DNA from: an uncultured Phascolarctobacterium sp. | Lineage (GTDB): Bacteria > Bacillota > Negativicutes > Acidaminococcales > Acidaminococcaceae | NCBI GenBank assembly: GCA_905200645.1 | Contig: CAJKLD010000019.1 | Span: 1-49,564 of the forward strand | Reading direction: 5' to 3' | Length of the DNA stretch: 49,564 nt | Notes under the pieces: generated by a model | The model's input: only the letters and a program-made list of their open reading frames with translations | The model's database searches: none | Told to the model about the DNA's origin: nothing | Part shown: piece by piece, positions 25,565-33,368 of the stretch | Position numbering within the stretch: position 1 is the stretch's first letter | Layout of the letters: every line of letters starts with the position of its first letter | Program-made: the position numbers and the translations under genes

Positions 25565-25593
25565 AGTATAGCATACTCTAATGCAGAAATAAA
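25565..25593 (-). promoter_or_regulatory. Probable promoter of the cggR operon
   Basis: On the minus strand a weak TTTATT, 17 bases, TATACT. It places the GGGAC repeats downstream of the start site, the road-block geometry known for CggR. Confidence 0.5.
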
Positions 25594-25617
25594 GCATTTT
25601 ATATCAACTTCTTTTGA

Positions 25618-25677
25618 GTTCGCAGTTCCAAAATATTTAGGCTCGCACTATACAGCTTTGGCGGTCTACCACAAAGA
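25618..25677 (+). repeat. Intergenic repeat copy A
   Basis: About 60 bases, matching the reverse complement of 28021-28080 at about 49 of 60 positions. The most conserved part, AGCTTTGGCGGTCTACC, followed by CAAAG, can fold as CTTTG.CGG / CCG.CAAAG. The two copies are inverted and bracket the que operon. Confidence 0.8.
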
Positions 25678-25713
25678 AAAATGCAGGCACAACGTATTTG
25701 CGTCATGCCTGCA
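25678..25713 (-). terminator. Terminator-like hairpin between queF and cggR
   Basis: Perfect stem TGCAGGCA / TGCCTGCA with a 16-base loop, followed on the minus strand by TTTTTC. It could be a second terminator behind queF. Confidence 0.55.
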
Positions 25714-25800
25714 CACAATATTAATCTTTATCAGTCTCAACATGATTTGTTAATCATTCTCCACAAACAAAACTACACAAAATATTTTTAAAATCCTAAT

Positions 25801-25835
25801 AAAAAAAGCACAGCAATCACACCGACTGCTGTACT
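25801..25835 (-). terminator. Intrinsic terminator of the queC-queT-queF operon
   Basis: Stem AGTACAGCA / TGCTGTGCT with an 11-base loop and a TTTTTTT tract on the minus strand, 20 bases after the queF stop. The stretch 25537-25854 otherwise holds the cggR promoter region, repeat copy A and the hairpin at 25678, with no gene. Confidence 0.85.
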
Positions 25836-25854
25836 TAAAGCTAGCAAACAATAT

Positions 25855-26352
25855 TTATCTGTTATTTACATTTTCGGGATACATATCGTGCATAAAAAGA
25901 CGCTTTTGGGCAGCTGCCTCCCATTCCGTCCCCGGCTTGCCGTGATTGGCAAACGGGTCAATGGATAAGCCGCCGCGCGGTAAAAATTTACCCCACACCT
26001 CAATATATTTCGGCTCTAACAATTTGATTAAATCCTTCATAATAATATTTACACAATCCTCGTGAAAATCGCCGTGATTACGAAAGCTGAATAAATACAG
26101 CTTTAAGGATTTGCTCTCTACCAAGCGTTTATCAGGAACATACGAAATATAAATTGTAGCAAAATCAGGCTGACCGGTCATAGGACACAGGCTGGTAAAT
26201 TCCGGACAATTAAATTTGACAAAATAATCGTTATCTGGATGTTTATTGGGAAAGCTTTCCAACACCTCCGGCGCATAATCGCTTTTATAAGCAGTTTTGC
26301 TGCCTAAAAGACTTACTCCCTGCAATTCCTCTTTACTTCTGCCGCTAGTCAT
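25855..26352 (-). CDS. queF: NADPH-dependent 7-cyano-7-deazaguanine reductase QueF
   Basis: 165 residues, the short (YkvM) type. It reduces preQ0 to preQ1 in queuosine synthesis. Nucleophile Cys in TSLCPMTGQPD, the QueF motif ESKSLKLYLFSFRNHGDFHE, and WGKFLPRGGLSIDPF near the C-terminus. T-fold enzyme, cytoplasmic. The start overlaps the queT stop by one base (TAATG). It is the last gene of the preQ1-switch operon. Confidence 0.96.
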   Translation of the reverse strand: MTSGRSKEELQGVSLLGSKTAYKSDYAPEVLESFPNKHPDNDYFVKFNCPEFTSLCPMTGQPDFATIYISYVPDKRLVESKSLKLYLFSFRNHGDFHEDCVNIIMKDLIKLLEPKYIEVWGKFLPRGGLSIDPFANHGKPGTEWEAAAQKRLFMHDMYPENVNNR

Positions 26353-26858
26353 TATTTACGTCCTCCTTCGCAAGCAAAAAAACGCCACGCGCCTACGCGC
26401 TCCAACGCAGTTACCAACATATAGCCGGCAATGCCGCTGATACATTGGCCAACCAAAATACTGGAAGCCAGCAGCCAGTAAGGCAAATTTAAAATTGCCG
26501 ACAGCCACACGGGCACGCCTAAACCCGGCACAAAAGTTACTGCCAGCCATACTATCCAGTTACCGCAGCCGCGGCGTTTGGCAATCACAATCAAGCCGGT
26601 GGTTAAAATGCCGACGATACCGCCACCAATAATATCCGGCAGTCCTAATCCCCCCATAAGGGTGTTACTGATAACGTTAGCAATGCCAAAAGGCACTATT
26701 AAAAAAGGAAACAACGCGCTTAAACCATAAAACGCCGTAGCAATACGAATTTGATACTGTCCAAAAGCAAAGGTTTGCGTACACAGCATTATTACAATAT
26801 ATAAAGCAATGCACATGGCAGAAAAGACAAGTTTTTGATTACTAAAATGCTCTTTCAT
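26352..26858 (-). CDS. queT: QueT-type queuosine precursor transporter
   Basis: 168 residues from the ATG at 26858, which has AAGGAG six bases upstream; the longer frame would overlap queC. Five to six membrane helices, family-like start (LVFSAMCIALYIVIMLCTQ), then FGQYQIRIATAFYGL and the GIANVISNTLMGGLG block. QueT proteins are ECF-type S components thought to import queuosine precursors; genes for them are typical preQ1-riboswitch targets, as here. No ECF ATPase gene is in the window. Confidence 0.9.
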   Translation of the reverse strand: MKEHFSNQKLVFSAMCIALYIVIMLCTQTFAFGQYQIRIATAFYGLSALFPFLIVPFGIANVISNTLMGGLGLPDIIGGGIVGILTTGLIVIAKRRGCGNWIVWLAVTFVPGLGVPVWLSAILNLPYWLLASSILVGQCISGIAGYMLVTALERVGAWRFFACEGGRK

Positions 26859-26868
26859 TTTTAACTCC

Positions 26869-27552
26869 TTATATATTTTCCAGCAATGGGTCAACTGCGC
26901 CGTTAGCGGCAAAGGCCGCCTCCCGGTCCCGGCACGTGCCGCATTTACCGCAAGGCCGGTCGTCGCCCTCATAGCAGGACCAGGTTAATTCATAAGGCAC
27001 GCCCAGGCGCAAGCCCTCCGCTACAATATCTTTTTTATGTTTATCTACAAAAGGCGCTGCCAATTTTACTTTTTTTCCGCTGCCTAGATATACTGCCTGC
27101 TGCATTGCCGCGTTAAATTCGCAGCTGCAATCAGGGTACGCGCTGCCGGCGGCATCGTCGGCATGAGGCCCATAATAAATTACCTCGCATTCATATTCTA
27201 AAGCCAAGCTGGCGGCCGCTGCCAAAAACAAACCGTTGCGAAAAGGGACATAGGTTGTGACGACTTCTCCCTGACGCGCCTTTAGCTGTTCTGCGTAAGC
27301 TGCATGGGGAATATTTTCCGTAGAATTCTGCAGCAAGGAGCAGTTGCTGTGCGTAAAAATCTGCGCTAAATCCATCTGCAAAAGCTGCACATGATAATAG
27401 TCAGCCACAGCCTGCGCCGATTGCAGCTCTCTTTTATGTTTTTGACCATAAAACATGGCTAAAGCCAGCACGTTATCGCCATATTTTTCTTTGGCTAAGG
27501 CTAGGCATGTGGTGCTGTCCACGCCGCCGCTAAGTAAAACTAATGCTTTCAT
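26869..27552 (-). CDS. queC: 7-cyano-7-deazaguanine synthase QueC
   Basis: 227 residues. ATP-pyrophosphatase P-loop LLSGGVDSTTC at the N-terminus and a C-terminal zinc site (CYEGDDRPCGKCGTC). It makes preQ0 from 7-carboxy-7-deazaguanine, ammonia and ATP. It is first in the que operon; GGAGG precedes the ATG. queD, queE and tgt are not in the window. Confidence 0.97.
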   Translation of the reverse strand: MKALVLLSGGVDSTTCLALAKEKYGDNVLALAMFYGQKHKRELQSAQAVADYYHVQLLQMDLAQIFTHSNCSLLQNSTENIPHAAYAEQLKARQGEVVTTYVPFRNGLFLAAAASLALEYECEVIYYGPHADDAAGSAYPDCSCEFNAAMQQAVYLGSGKKVKLAAPFVDKHKKDIVAEGLRLGVPYELTWSCYEGDDRPCGKCGTCRDREAAFAANGAVDPLLENI

Positions 27553-27584
27553 AGTACCTCCAAAAATTTAGGTACAGGCGCAAT

Positions 27585-27618
27585 AAAAAAGGATTTCGTT
27601 TCTACAGACGAAATCCTT
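27585..27618 (-). terminator. Attenuator terminator in the que leader
   Basis: Perfect 11-bp stem (AAGGATTTCGT / ACGAAATCCTT) with an eight-base loop and TTTTTTATT on the minus strand. It lies between the riboswitch aptamer and queC, as expected for ligand-controlled termination. Confidence 0.9.
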
Positions 27619-27660
27619 ACACACAAATAACAATACCGGCAGATGCCAGTATATCGCCCG

Positions 27661-27697
27661 TAGTTTTGTTTTGAGACAGGATGGTTACGAACTGTCT
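27661..27697 (-). promoter_or_regulatory. PreQ1-I-like riboswitch aptamer
   Basis: On the minus strand a six-bp stem AGACAG / CTGTCT encloses the loop TTCGTAACCATC and is followed by the A-rich tail CAAAACAAAACTA. This is the class I layout: a hairpin, a loop with TTC and ACC-like segments, and a tail ending in AAACTA that forms the pseudoknot. A further hairpin (27633-27652) and the terminator at 27585-27618 follow before queC. The downstream genes queC, queT and queF are standard preQ1 targets. Confidence 0.85.
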
Positions 27698-27717
27698 GCT
27701 ATGAAATTACTTTCTTA

Positions 27718-27747
27718 ATTATAACTGATAGAACGGTTTTTGTCCAA
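27718..27747 (-). promoter_or_regulatory. Promoter of the que operon
   Basis: On the minus strand TTGGAC, 18 bases, TATAAT, about 20 bases upstream of the aptamer. Confidence 0.7.
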
Positions 27748-28020
27748 TGATTTTTTAAGCAGCATACTTTTTCTTAAGGCAAGACGCGTGCCCTTTAGGG
27801 TAAAAGTATCCAAAAGAACCCTTACTTGCAGGCAGTAAGTCCAACTGGCTTCATAGTGATAACGTTCATTCGCAAAACAAACAACCACATCACCAATGAC
27901 TGCGGTAGCACGCTGAATAAACGATAGCTAAACTTCTTGCTTACTTTTGCTACTAAAATCTACGCAACGGTGAGTATTTTAGGTGCAGGCAAGTACAAAC
28001 ATCACGCTAGCGTACAAGCT

Positions 28021-28080
28021 ACTTTGCGGTAGACCGCCAAAGCTTTATACGTCGAGCCAAAATAATCTGGAACCACGAAC
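28021..28080 (-). repeat. Intergenic repeat copy B
   Basis: Inverted partner of 25618-25677, with about 49 of 60 positions identical. Here the core hairpin reads CTTTGGCGG-TCTA-CCGCAAAG. Similarity fades outside the 60 bases. Confidence 0.8.
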
Positions 28081-28117
28081 TTAAAAAAATGGAGTATGGT
28101 AAAACCTTTTTTTGCCA

Positions 28118-28171
28118 GGCTTTTTGCGGCGCGGCAAAAAACCGCTGTTTACCGCGATTTTCAAAATCGCG
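28118..28171 (-). terminator. Double hairpin downstream of the coaD cluster
   Basis: A perfect CGCGATTTT / AAAATCGCG hairpin (28153-28171) and a GGTTTTTTGC / GCAAAAAGCC hairpin (28118-28143), both after the stop of the coiled-coil gene. The T-rich stems suggest transcription termination. Confidence 0.5.
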
Positions 28172-28233
28172 AACCTTTCTTGCTTTTTCTTTCAGTTATG
28201 AAAGAAGAAGCATAAACTCCGCAGTAATATCTG

Positions 28234-28830
28234 CTATTCTTCAGTCTCTTCCGGCTCCACGCCAACCCCTACGCCGCCGTGCAAAACCTTTTGCATTTCT
28301 GTAGCGACGTTTTGACGGTTATCCTCCAAATCCTGCAAAGCGCTTTGCAGTCTGCCGCTCATAAAGGCCATCATATCGTCAGCATATTGCAGGGAATCGT
28401 GCTTAACGCGCAACGCATAATCATCGGCAGCAGCCTTAGTTTCCTCCTGATAACGCAGCGCATTAGCTTTGATTTCTTCAGCAACAGCGTTAGCCTGCTT
28501 CACAATCTCCTCCTGCTGAATTTTAGCATCAGCCTCAGCCTGAGCAACCGCCACTAAACGCTCGGCTTCATTTTTAGCCTGCTGTACAATACGGTCGGCA
28601 TCACCATAAGCTTTATTAAGAATACTCTTCTGTTCTTCTAAAACCTGGGTAGCGCTTTTAATTTCACGGGGAATTGCTTCCTTTAAATCGTCAATTAAAT
28701 TAGCTAAATCGCCTTCGTCCAACATAATTTTTTCCGTAAAAGGCACTCCCTTAGCTTCGGCAATCATAGTATAAACTTCTTCAAAAATTTTATCCAAAGC
28801 TACGCTGGTTTTATTATCTCTTTCAATCAT
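28234..28830 (-). CDS. Coiled-coil protein of the coaD cluster (often annotated ATPase / V-type subunit H-like)
   Basis: 198 residues, nearly all helical. A short N-terminal globular part (about 1-60, KIMLDEGDLANLIDDLKEAIP) is followed by a long coiled coil rich in Ala, Gln and Glu (about 60-185) and an acidic tail. Firmicutes often carry such a gene directly after coaD. Names such as ATPase rest only on similarity to coiled-coil ATP synthase stalks; no nucleotide-binding motif is visible. GGAG lies eight bases before the ATG, and 17 bases separate it from coaD. DivIVA-like scaffolding is another possibility. Confidence 0.75.
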   Translation of the reverse strand: MIERDNKTSVALDKIFEEVYTMIAEAKGVPFTEKIMLDEGDLANLIDDLKEAIPREIKSATQVLEEQKSILNKAYGDADRIVQQAKNEAERLVAVAQAEADAKIQQEEIVKQANAVAEEIKANALRYQEETKAAADDYALRVKHDSLQYADDMMAFMSGRLQSALQDLEDNRQNVATEMQKVLHGGVGVGVEPEETEE

Positions 28831-28847
28831 CTTATCATCTCCGTAAA

Positions 28848-29339
28848 TTATTTAAGCTTAGCGCATACGTGTTTGCGCACACGTTCTTCAATACATTCAG
28901 GTACTAAATCTTTCAGCTGTCCGCCAAAGGTAGCCAGCTCGCGCACACCGGAAGAGCTGACAAAGGAATATTTGGCATTGGTCATAATAAAAACCGTTTC
29001 TAAATGATTGTCAATTTTTTTGAGCAGCAGCGCTCTCTGAAATTCATACTCAAAATCGGTAAACGCCCGCAGACCTCTGACAATAAACGGAGCGCCTTCT
29101 TTTTCGCAAAACTCATTCAGCAAGCCGGAAAAGCAGGTCACACGAACATTAGGAATATGCCTGGTGGCATCGCGCAGCATTTCTACTCTTTCTTCCATAG
29201 TAAACATAGCCTTATCCTTACCCGGATTATGAAAAACGCTGATAATCAGCTCATCAAACATGGCGCTTGCTCTTTCAAAAATATCTATGTGACCCTTGGT
29301 CACCGGGTCAAAACTTCCTGGACAAACTGCTCTGCGCAT
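28848..29339 (-). CDS. coaD: Phosphopantetheine adenylyltransferase
   Basis: 163 residues. PGSFDPVTKGHIDIFERA carries the nucleotidyltransferase (T/H)xGH motif, followed by RGLRAFTDFEYE and the ISSS-type signature VSSSGVRELA. It transfers AMP to 4'-phosphopantetheine in CoA synthesis. AGGAGG precedes the ATG. It follows rsmD by 95 bases, the usual rsmD-coaD pair. Confidence 0.97.
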   Translation of the reverse strand: MRRAVCPGSFDPVTKGHIDIFERASAMFDELIISVFHNPGKDKAMFTMEERVEMLRDATRHIPNVRVTCFSGLLNEFCEKEGAPFIVRGLRAFTDFEYEFQRALLLKKIDNHLETVFIMTNAKYSFVSSSGVRELATFGGQLKDLVPECIEERVRKHVCAKLK

Positions 29340-29434
29340 AGCCAGACCTCCTAAAATACTGTGTTCCCGCGTATAGCAACAGAAACTTTATAATTTATCT
29401 ATTATTTATTCGACAAAAAGTACTAATATCCTTT

Positions 29435-29998
29435 TTATATTGCAAAAATATTCCACAAAATAAAATCAATCACCGTTTCGCCATAGCAGCTGCTGCGCAC
29501 CAGCTCACAGCCGGCAGGCAGCGGCGGCAGTTCATCATGAGCGGAACGCTCAACCACCAGATAACCGCCGTTCCGCAAAAAAGTTTTTTTGCCTAACACT
29601 GCAATAATCTGCTGTACCCATCCCTTATTATAGGGCGGGTCGCAAAAAGCGAAATCAAATAATTCTCCCTGCGCTGCCAAACGCTCTGCTATCTGCGGCG
29701 CGCTACCTTTAAATACTAGGCAGTCTGCTTCCGCGCGGCATTTGGCGATATTGCTTTTCACCAGACGCAAAGATTCCTTGCTTTCGTCAATAAAGGTTAT
29801 ACTTTGAGCGCCACGGCTCCAGCTTTCCAAACCTAAATTGCCTGTACCTGCAAAAAGGTCCAGCACCTTAGCGCCAATAATTTTACTGCCAATAATATTA
29901 AAAACAGATTCCTTAACGCGGTCGGCAGTAGGACGCACATCATAATTTTTGGGAACAGTCAGCTGTAAACCGCGCGCCCTGCCTGTGATTATTCTCAT
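29435..29998 (-). CDS. rsmD: 16S rRNA (guanine(966)-N(2))-methyltransferase
   Basis: 187 residues from the ATG at 29998 (GGAGC upstream); the longer frame would cross its own promoter. It opens with the family-typical MRIITGRARGLQL and RPTADRVKESVFNI; the SAM site is DLFAGTGNLGLE and the catalytic motif is DPPYNKGW. It methylates G966 of 16S rRNA. Confidence 0.95.
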   Translation of the reverse strand: MRIITGRARGLQLTVPKNYDVRPTADRVKESVFNIIGSKIIGAKVLDLFAGTGNLGLESWSRGAQSITFIDESKESLRLVKSNIAKCRAEADCLVFKGSAPQIAERLAAQGELFDFAFCDPPYNKGWVQQIIAVLGKKTFLRNGGYLVVERSAHDELPPLPAGCELVRSSCYGETVIDFILWNIFAI

Positions 29999-30023
29999 AT
30001 ATTTGCTCCTATATGCTATAATA

Positions 30024-30052
30024 ATAATATACAGAAATTTATCTTGTGGCAA
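30024..30052 (-). promoter_or_regulatory. Promoter of rsmD (divergent region)
   Basis: On the minus strand TTGCCA, 17 bases, TATTAT. On the plus strand TGCTATAAT at 30012-30020 forms an extended -10 that could drive the DUF4127 gene. Confidence 0.5.
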
Positions 30053-30088
30053 AAAATCATACTGCTACAGAGGCAAAGGAGGCGCTCC

Positions 30089-31765
30089 ATGAACAAAATT
30101 AAATTTTTTATTTTAGGATTGCTTTTGCTCTTTTGCGCTCTTTTATTTAAGTTGCCCACAAGCACTATAATTTCACTGCCAGCGCTGCCGCCCTTAACTA
30201 AAAATGCGTCTATGCTTTTAGTTCCGCTGGACAGCCGCCCTGTATGCAGCAAAATGGTGCAGAAGCTGGGCAGTTTGGCAGGTATCAATGTAATTGTACC
30301 GCCAAAAGCGCTGCTTGACAACTATCAACAGCCTGCGGATAGAAAAAAACTTTGGCAATGGCTGCAACGCTCCGCTGACGCTTATACGCAAAACGTTATT
30401 TCCGCCGATATTTTACTGCATGGCAGTTTATTACAGTCCCGCCGGCATATTGCCGCTAAACAGGAACAGCAGGAATTTTTCGCTCAGCTGCAAGCTTTGC
30501 AAAATAAGCTTCATCCTACTTTGGAAAACGCTTCCTCGCGTTTAACGCTGTTTTCTGTTATTCCGCGTCTTTTAGTCAGCGACGAAATTTATCCTGACTG
30601 CTGGTATCAATTTCACCTTATGCGCTATTCCCAGCTTTTGGATATGACGGAAATCAACAGCGATTACGTTATGACCAAAAAGCTGCTGGAATATCAAGAA
30701 TTTATTCCCCAAGAAATTCTCGCAAAATATCTCAATATTTATAAGCAAAGTCAAAGCTTTAACGAACAGCTAACAGCCCAAAGCGCAGCGCATAATGTCA
30801 CGCAAATTATTATCGGCCAGGATGATTCCTCACCCTTTGGACTGCCACACCGCAGCGCTTTGCAGCTGGAAAAATTTATTGCTCACCACAAGCTTGCCAA
30901 CGTGCAGCTTACCTATGGAGCCGACGAAATTGCAGCGCTGCTCTTAGCACGCTATTTTGTGCAGCAAACGAACCGGCAGCCAAAAATTTTTCTGCAATAC
31001 AGCTCGCCTGCCGTAGAATTTAAATATATGCCCTATATGGCAGTCAGCACGAGCACCGCTCTGCGCAGTCAAATAGAGCTTATCGGCGCACAGTCTGCCG
31101 CTGCTGCTGACACAGCGGATATTATTCTTTATATTCACTGCGGCGACGATAACCTTAAACCAACTACAAATACTGTCAACGAAGTACAAGCCTTGCTTAA
31201 CCAAGCCAAACCTGTTGCTCTGATTGATTTAAGCGCCAATTTTGCTGCCGAAGAAATGCTTTTGCCGCAGCTTTTAGCTAATAATGTACCTGTCAACAAA
31301 TTAGCAGCCTATGCCGCTTGGAACACCTTTAGTAATTCTTCCGGCACAGCTTTGGCGCAAAGCGTTATTTTTGCCGGACGCCTGCGCCAGTTACAACAGC
31401 AGCAAAACTCCGAACAAATTGCCGCTCTTTATGCAGAAAATTTGCGGTTCACCTGCGAGCGTATCTTGGAGGATTTTGTGTACCAAAAACTTATCCATCC
31501 ACGGCTGCGTCCCTATTTGGCAAGCTTTGGCATAACGCCGACTAATTTACTTGCAGAAGACAAGCAGACTGTCGAATATTATATTCAAAAGCGTTTAAGC
31601 TTTTACGCTCTGCTGCTTTTACAAGCTAATCTCGGCCGCACGCCTTTTTACAGCGCTCAAGACAAAAATTATTATCTAAAAAATTTATTAGTAGGCGCAC
31701 AGCTACCGTGGAACAGAATTTTTGAGGTCGATTTAACAGTGCATACGCAAACAGAAGCCAAATAA
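30089..31765 (+). CDS. DUF4127 family protein with N-terminal membrane anchor
   Basis: 558 residues from the ATG at 30089 (GGAGG six bases upstream). An N-terminal hydrophobic segment (KFFILGLLLLFCALLF) acts as signal or anchor; the rest is predicted outside. The conserved opening LLVPLDSRPVCS and later IIIGQDDSSPFG and LTYGADEIAALLLARYF match the DUF4127 family of Firmicutes and Actinobacteria, which has no proven function. It stands alone between a divergent rsmD gene and a bidirectional terminator. Acidic conserved residues (GADE, QDD) could form a metal or sugar site; that is speculation. Confidence 0.85.
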   Translation: MNKIKFFILGLLLLFCALLFKLPTSTIISLPALPPLTKNASMLLVPLDSRPVCSKMVQKLGSLAGINVIVPPKALLDNYQQPADRKKLWQWLQRSADAYTQNVISADILLHGSLLQSRRHIAAKQEQQEFFAQLQALQNKLHPTLENASSRLTLFSVIPRLLVSDEIYPDCWYQFHLMRYSQLLDMTEINSDYVMTKKLLEYQEFIPQEILAKYLNIYKQSQSFNEQLTAQSAAHNVTQIIIGQDDSSPFGLPHRSALQLEKFIAHHKLANVQLTYGADEIAALLLARYFVQQTNRQPKIFLQYSSPAVEFKYMPYMAVSTSTALRSQIELIGAQSAAAADTADIILYIHCGDDNLKPTTNTVNEVQALLNQAKPVALIDLSANFAAEEMLLPQLLANNVPVNKLAAYAAWNTFSNSSGTALAQSVIFAGRLRQLQQQQNSEQIAALYAENLRFTCERILEDFVYQKLIHPRLRPYLASFGITPTNLLAEDKQTVEYYIQKRLSFYALLLLQANLGRTPFYSAQDKNYYLKNLLVGAQLPWNRIFEVDLTVHTQTEAK

Positions 31766-31781
31766 TTTAGTTCGCTAAAAC

Positions 31782-31813
31782 AAAACCTCACCCCGGCATC
31801 GGAGTGAGGTTTT
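31782..31813. terminator. Bidirectional intrinsic terminator
   Basis: Stem AAAACCTCAC / GTGAGGTTTT with inner CCG / CGG pairs. It sits between the convergent DUF4127 and NhaC-family genes. Confidence 0.85.
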
Positions 31814-31850
31814 CTATATACTTATCAATTTTAATATTGAAGCTAAAATA

Positions 31851-33230
31851 TTACACAATAACATAGCCTGCAATCAAATAAGCAACGGAAGCAAATACCA
31901 TAGCAATACCTGCATACGGAAGCTGCGTATAAACATGAGCGGTATTTTCAATATCGCAGGCTTTGGAAGTAAACACCGTAGCGTCAGCATAAAAGCAGGC
32001 ATGACTGCACAAGGTAGCGCCGGAAACAATGGACGCCATAACCAGCAGCGGATTAGCGCCAACGGCAAAACCCAAGGGAATAACAATAGGCGCGCACACC
32101 GCGGGAATGCCCCAGTTGGAACCGGTAATAAAGCCTAAACAGCCAACTACCCAAAACGCCAGCAGCGGATAAAGCTGTGCGTTGACATAAGGCTCGATTA
32201 AATGAATTACATAACCGGGCATGTTAATAGCAGTCATGGCACCTTCAATATAAAAAGCCGCCACGATAATGGACAATACCGGCACCAAATCGGCAAAGCC
32301 CTCAATCCAGTAGTCGCAGAATTTACCCATGGTAATTTTTCTGCGGGGAACATACAGCACAATGCAGCACAACAGCGCCGCAATCAAGCCGACGAACAAA
32401 TCGCCTACATAAAACTGTACGCCAATCATCGTCAAAATAGGGATAACGAAATCCCAGGCGCTGGCTTTTTTATCGTAATCTTCAGGCTTATCGTTTTGGT
32501 GGTACATAGCATTTTCGATAATACCGTAGCCCTCTTCGTCGTTCTTTAAACGAGCGTAGGCGCGTTTCATTGCGCCAACCTTAGGTACAATACCTACAAT
32601 AAATAAAGGTACAATAGCCAAAGCAAAAATACCGTAAAAAATATACGGAATGATCTGCATATAGGTAGAAATTGCATCACCATAGCCTAAAGCCTTTATA
32701 GCGTCCTGCTCATAAAAAACGCCGCCGAAAAAAATTGCCCATGTGGAAAACGGTATCAAAACACTGGTCGGCGCACCGGTGGAGTCAACCACATAAGCCA
32801 AAGCTTCGCGAGGAATATGCCTTTGGTCAGCCAGCTTTTTGGTACAGCTGGTAACCGTCAGGATATTCATATAGTCGTCAATATAGATAATCATGCCTAA
32901 GACCCATGCGGATAGAAGCGTAGTTGTTTTAGATTTACAGAACTTACCCAAAACATTGGCAATAGCATTGGTCGCATTAGATTCGTTGATAACGGCAATC
33001 AAGCTGCCGAACAAACCGCACACCATCAGCATCCACACAGACTCTGGATCAGTAAATACCTCAAAAAATTTTGTAGAAGCCAATTCTACAAAGTTAGCAC
33101 CCGTTTTCCAACTAAATAAAGCGTAGCCCGTTAAAGCTCCCAATAATAACGGTTCTGTAGTCCTTTTAGACCAAACAGCTACAATTACAGTCAAAATGGC
33201 CGGAAATAAGCAGATTATTCCATATTCCAT
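31851..33230 (-). CDS. NhaC-family Na+/H+ antiporter-like transporter
   Basis: About 459 residues, 11-12 membrane helices. Family motifs: GMIIYIDDYMNILTV, DSTGAPTSVLIPFSTWAIF, and the C-terminal ITGSNWGIPAVCAPIVIPLGFA. NhaC-family members exchange Na+ with H+ or with organic ions (MleN: malate-lactate). The substrate is not settled. Two starts are possible: ATG at 33230 with GAGGGGG eight bases upstream, or ATG at 33251 with GAGGA five bases upstream; I prefer the first because the membrane domain begins at once. It has its own promoter and ends at a bidirectional terminator. Confidence 0.9.
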   Translation of the reverse strand: MEYGIICLFPAILTVIVAVWSKRTTEPLLLGALTGYALFSWKTGANFVELASTKFFEVFTDPESVWMLMVCGLFGSLIAVINESNATNAIANVLGKFCKSKTTTLLSAWVLGMIIYIDDYMNILTVTSCTKKLADQRHIPREALAYVVDSTGAPTSVLIPFSTWAIFFGGVFYEQDAIKALGYGDAISTYMQIIPYIFYGIFALAIVPLFIVGIVPKVGAMKRAYARLKNDEEGYGIIENAMYHQNDKPEDYDKKASAWDFVIPILTMIGVQFYVGDLFVGLIAALLCCIVLYVPRRKITMGKFCDYWIEGFADLVPVLSIIVAAFYIEGAMTAINMPGYVIHLIEPYVNAQLYPLLAFWVVGCLGFITGSNWGIPAVCAPIVIPLGFAVGANPLLVMASIVSGATLCSHACFYADATVFTSKACDIENTAHVYTQLPYAGIAMVFASVAYLIAGYVIV

Positions 33231-33301
33231 TGACCAAGCCCCCTCTGGCATTAAATTCCTCGCTAACAGAGCAATTTTTCTCTATTAAATACGGTAACAT
33301 T

Positions 33302-33330
33302 ATTATACTCGCATGTATCTCTGTTGTCTA
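33302..33330 (-). promoter_or_regulatory. Promoter of the NhaC-family gene
   Basis: On the minus strand TAGACA, 17 bases, TATAAT, downstream of the cysteine-desulfurase-like gene. Confidence 0.6.
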
Positions 33331-33368
33331 TAAAAATAACAACATATTTTCTTATAAATTATTTTTTC

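Larger units (their letters stand above)
27748..28233. other. 486-bp stretch without a recognised gene
   Basis: No convincing ORF on either strand. It holds repeat copy B (28021-28080), two strong hairpins (28118-28171), and a part at about 27781-27960 whose plus strand reads briefly as protein (KVSKRTLTCRQ) before stopping. That part may be a decayed coding sequence or an uncharacterised structured RNA. I cannot decide by eye. Confidence 0.5.

Noticed and set aside
26859..26972. N-terminal extension of QueT into queC
   Set aside because: A good ribosome site precedes the ATG at 26858, and the extension would overlap the queC zinc-site coding region with non-family residues.
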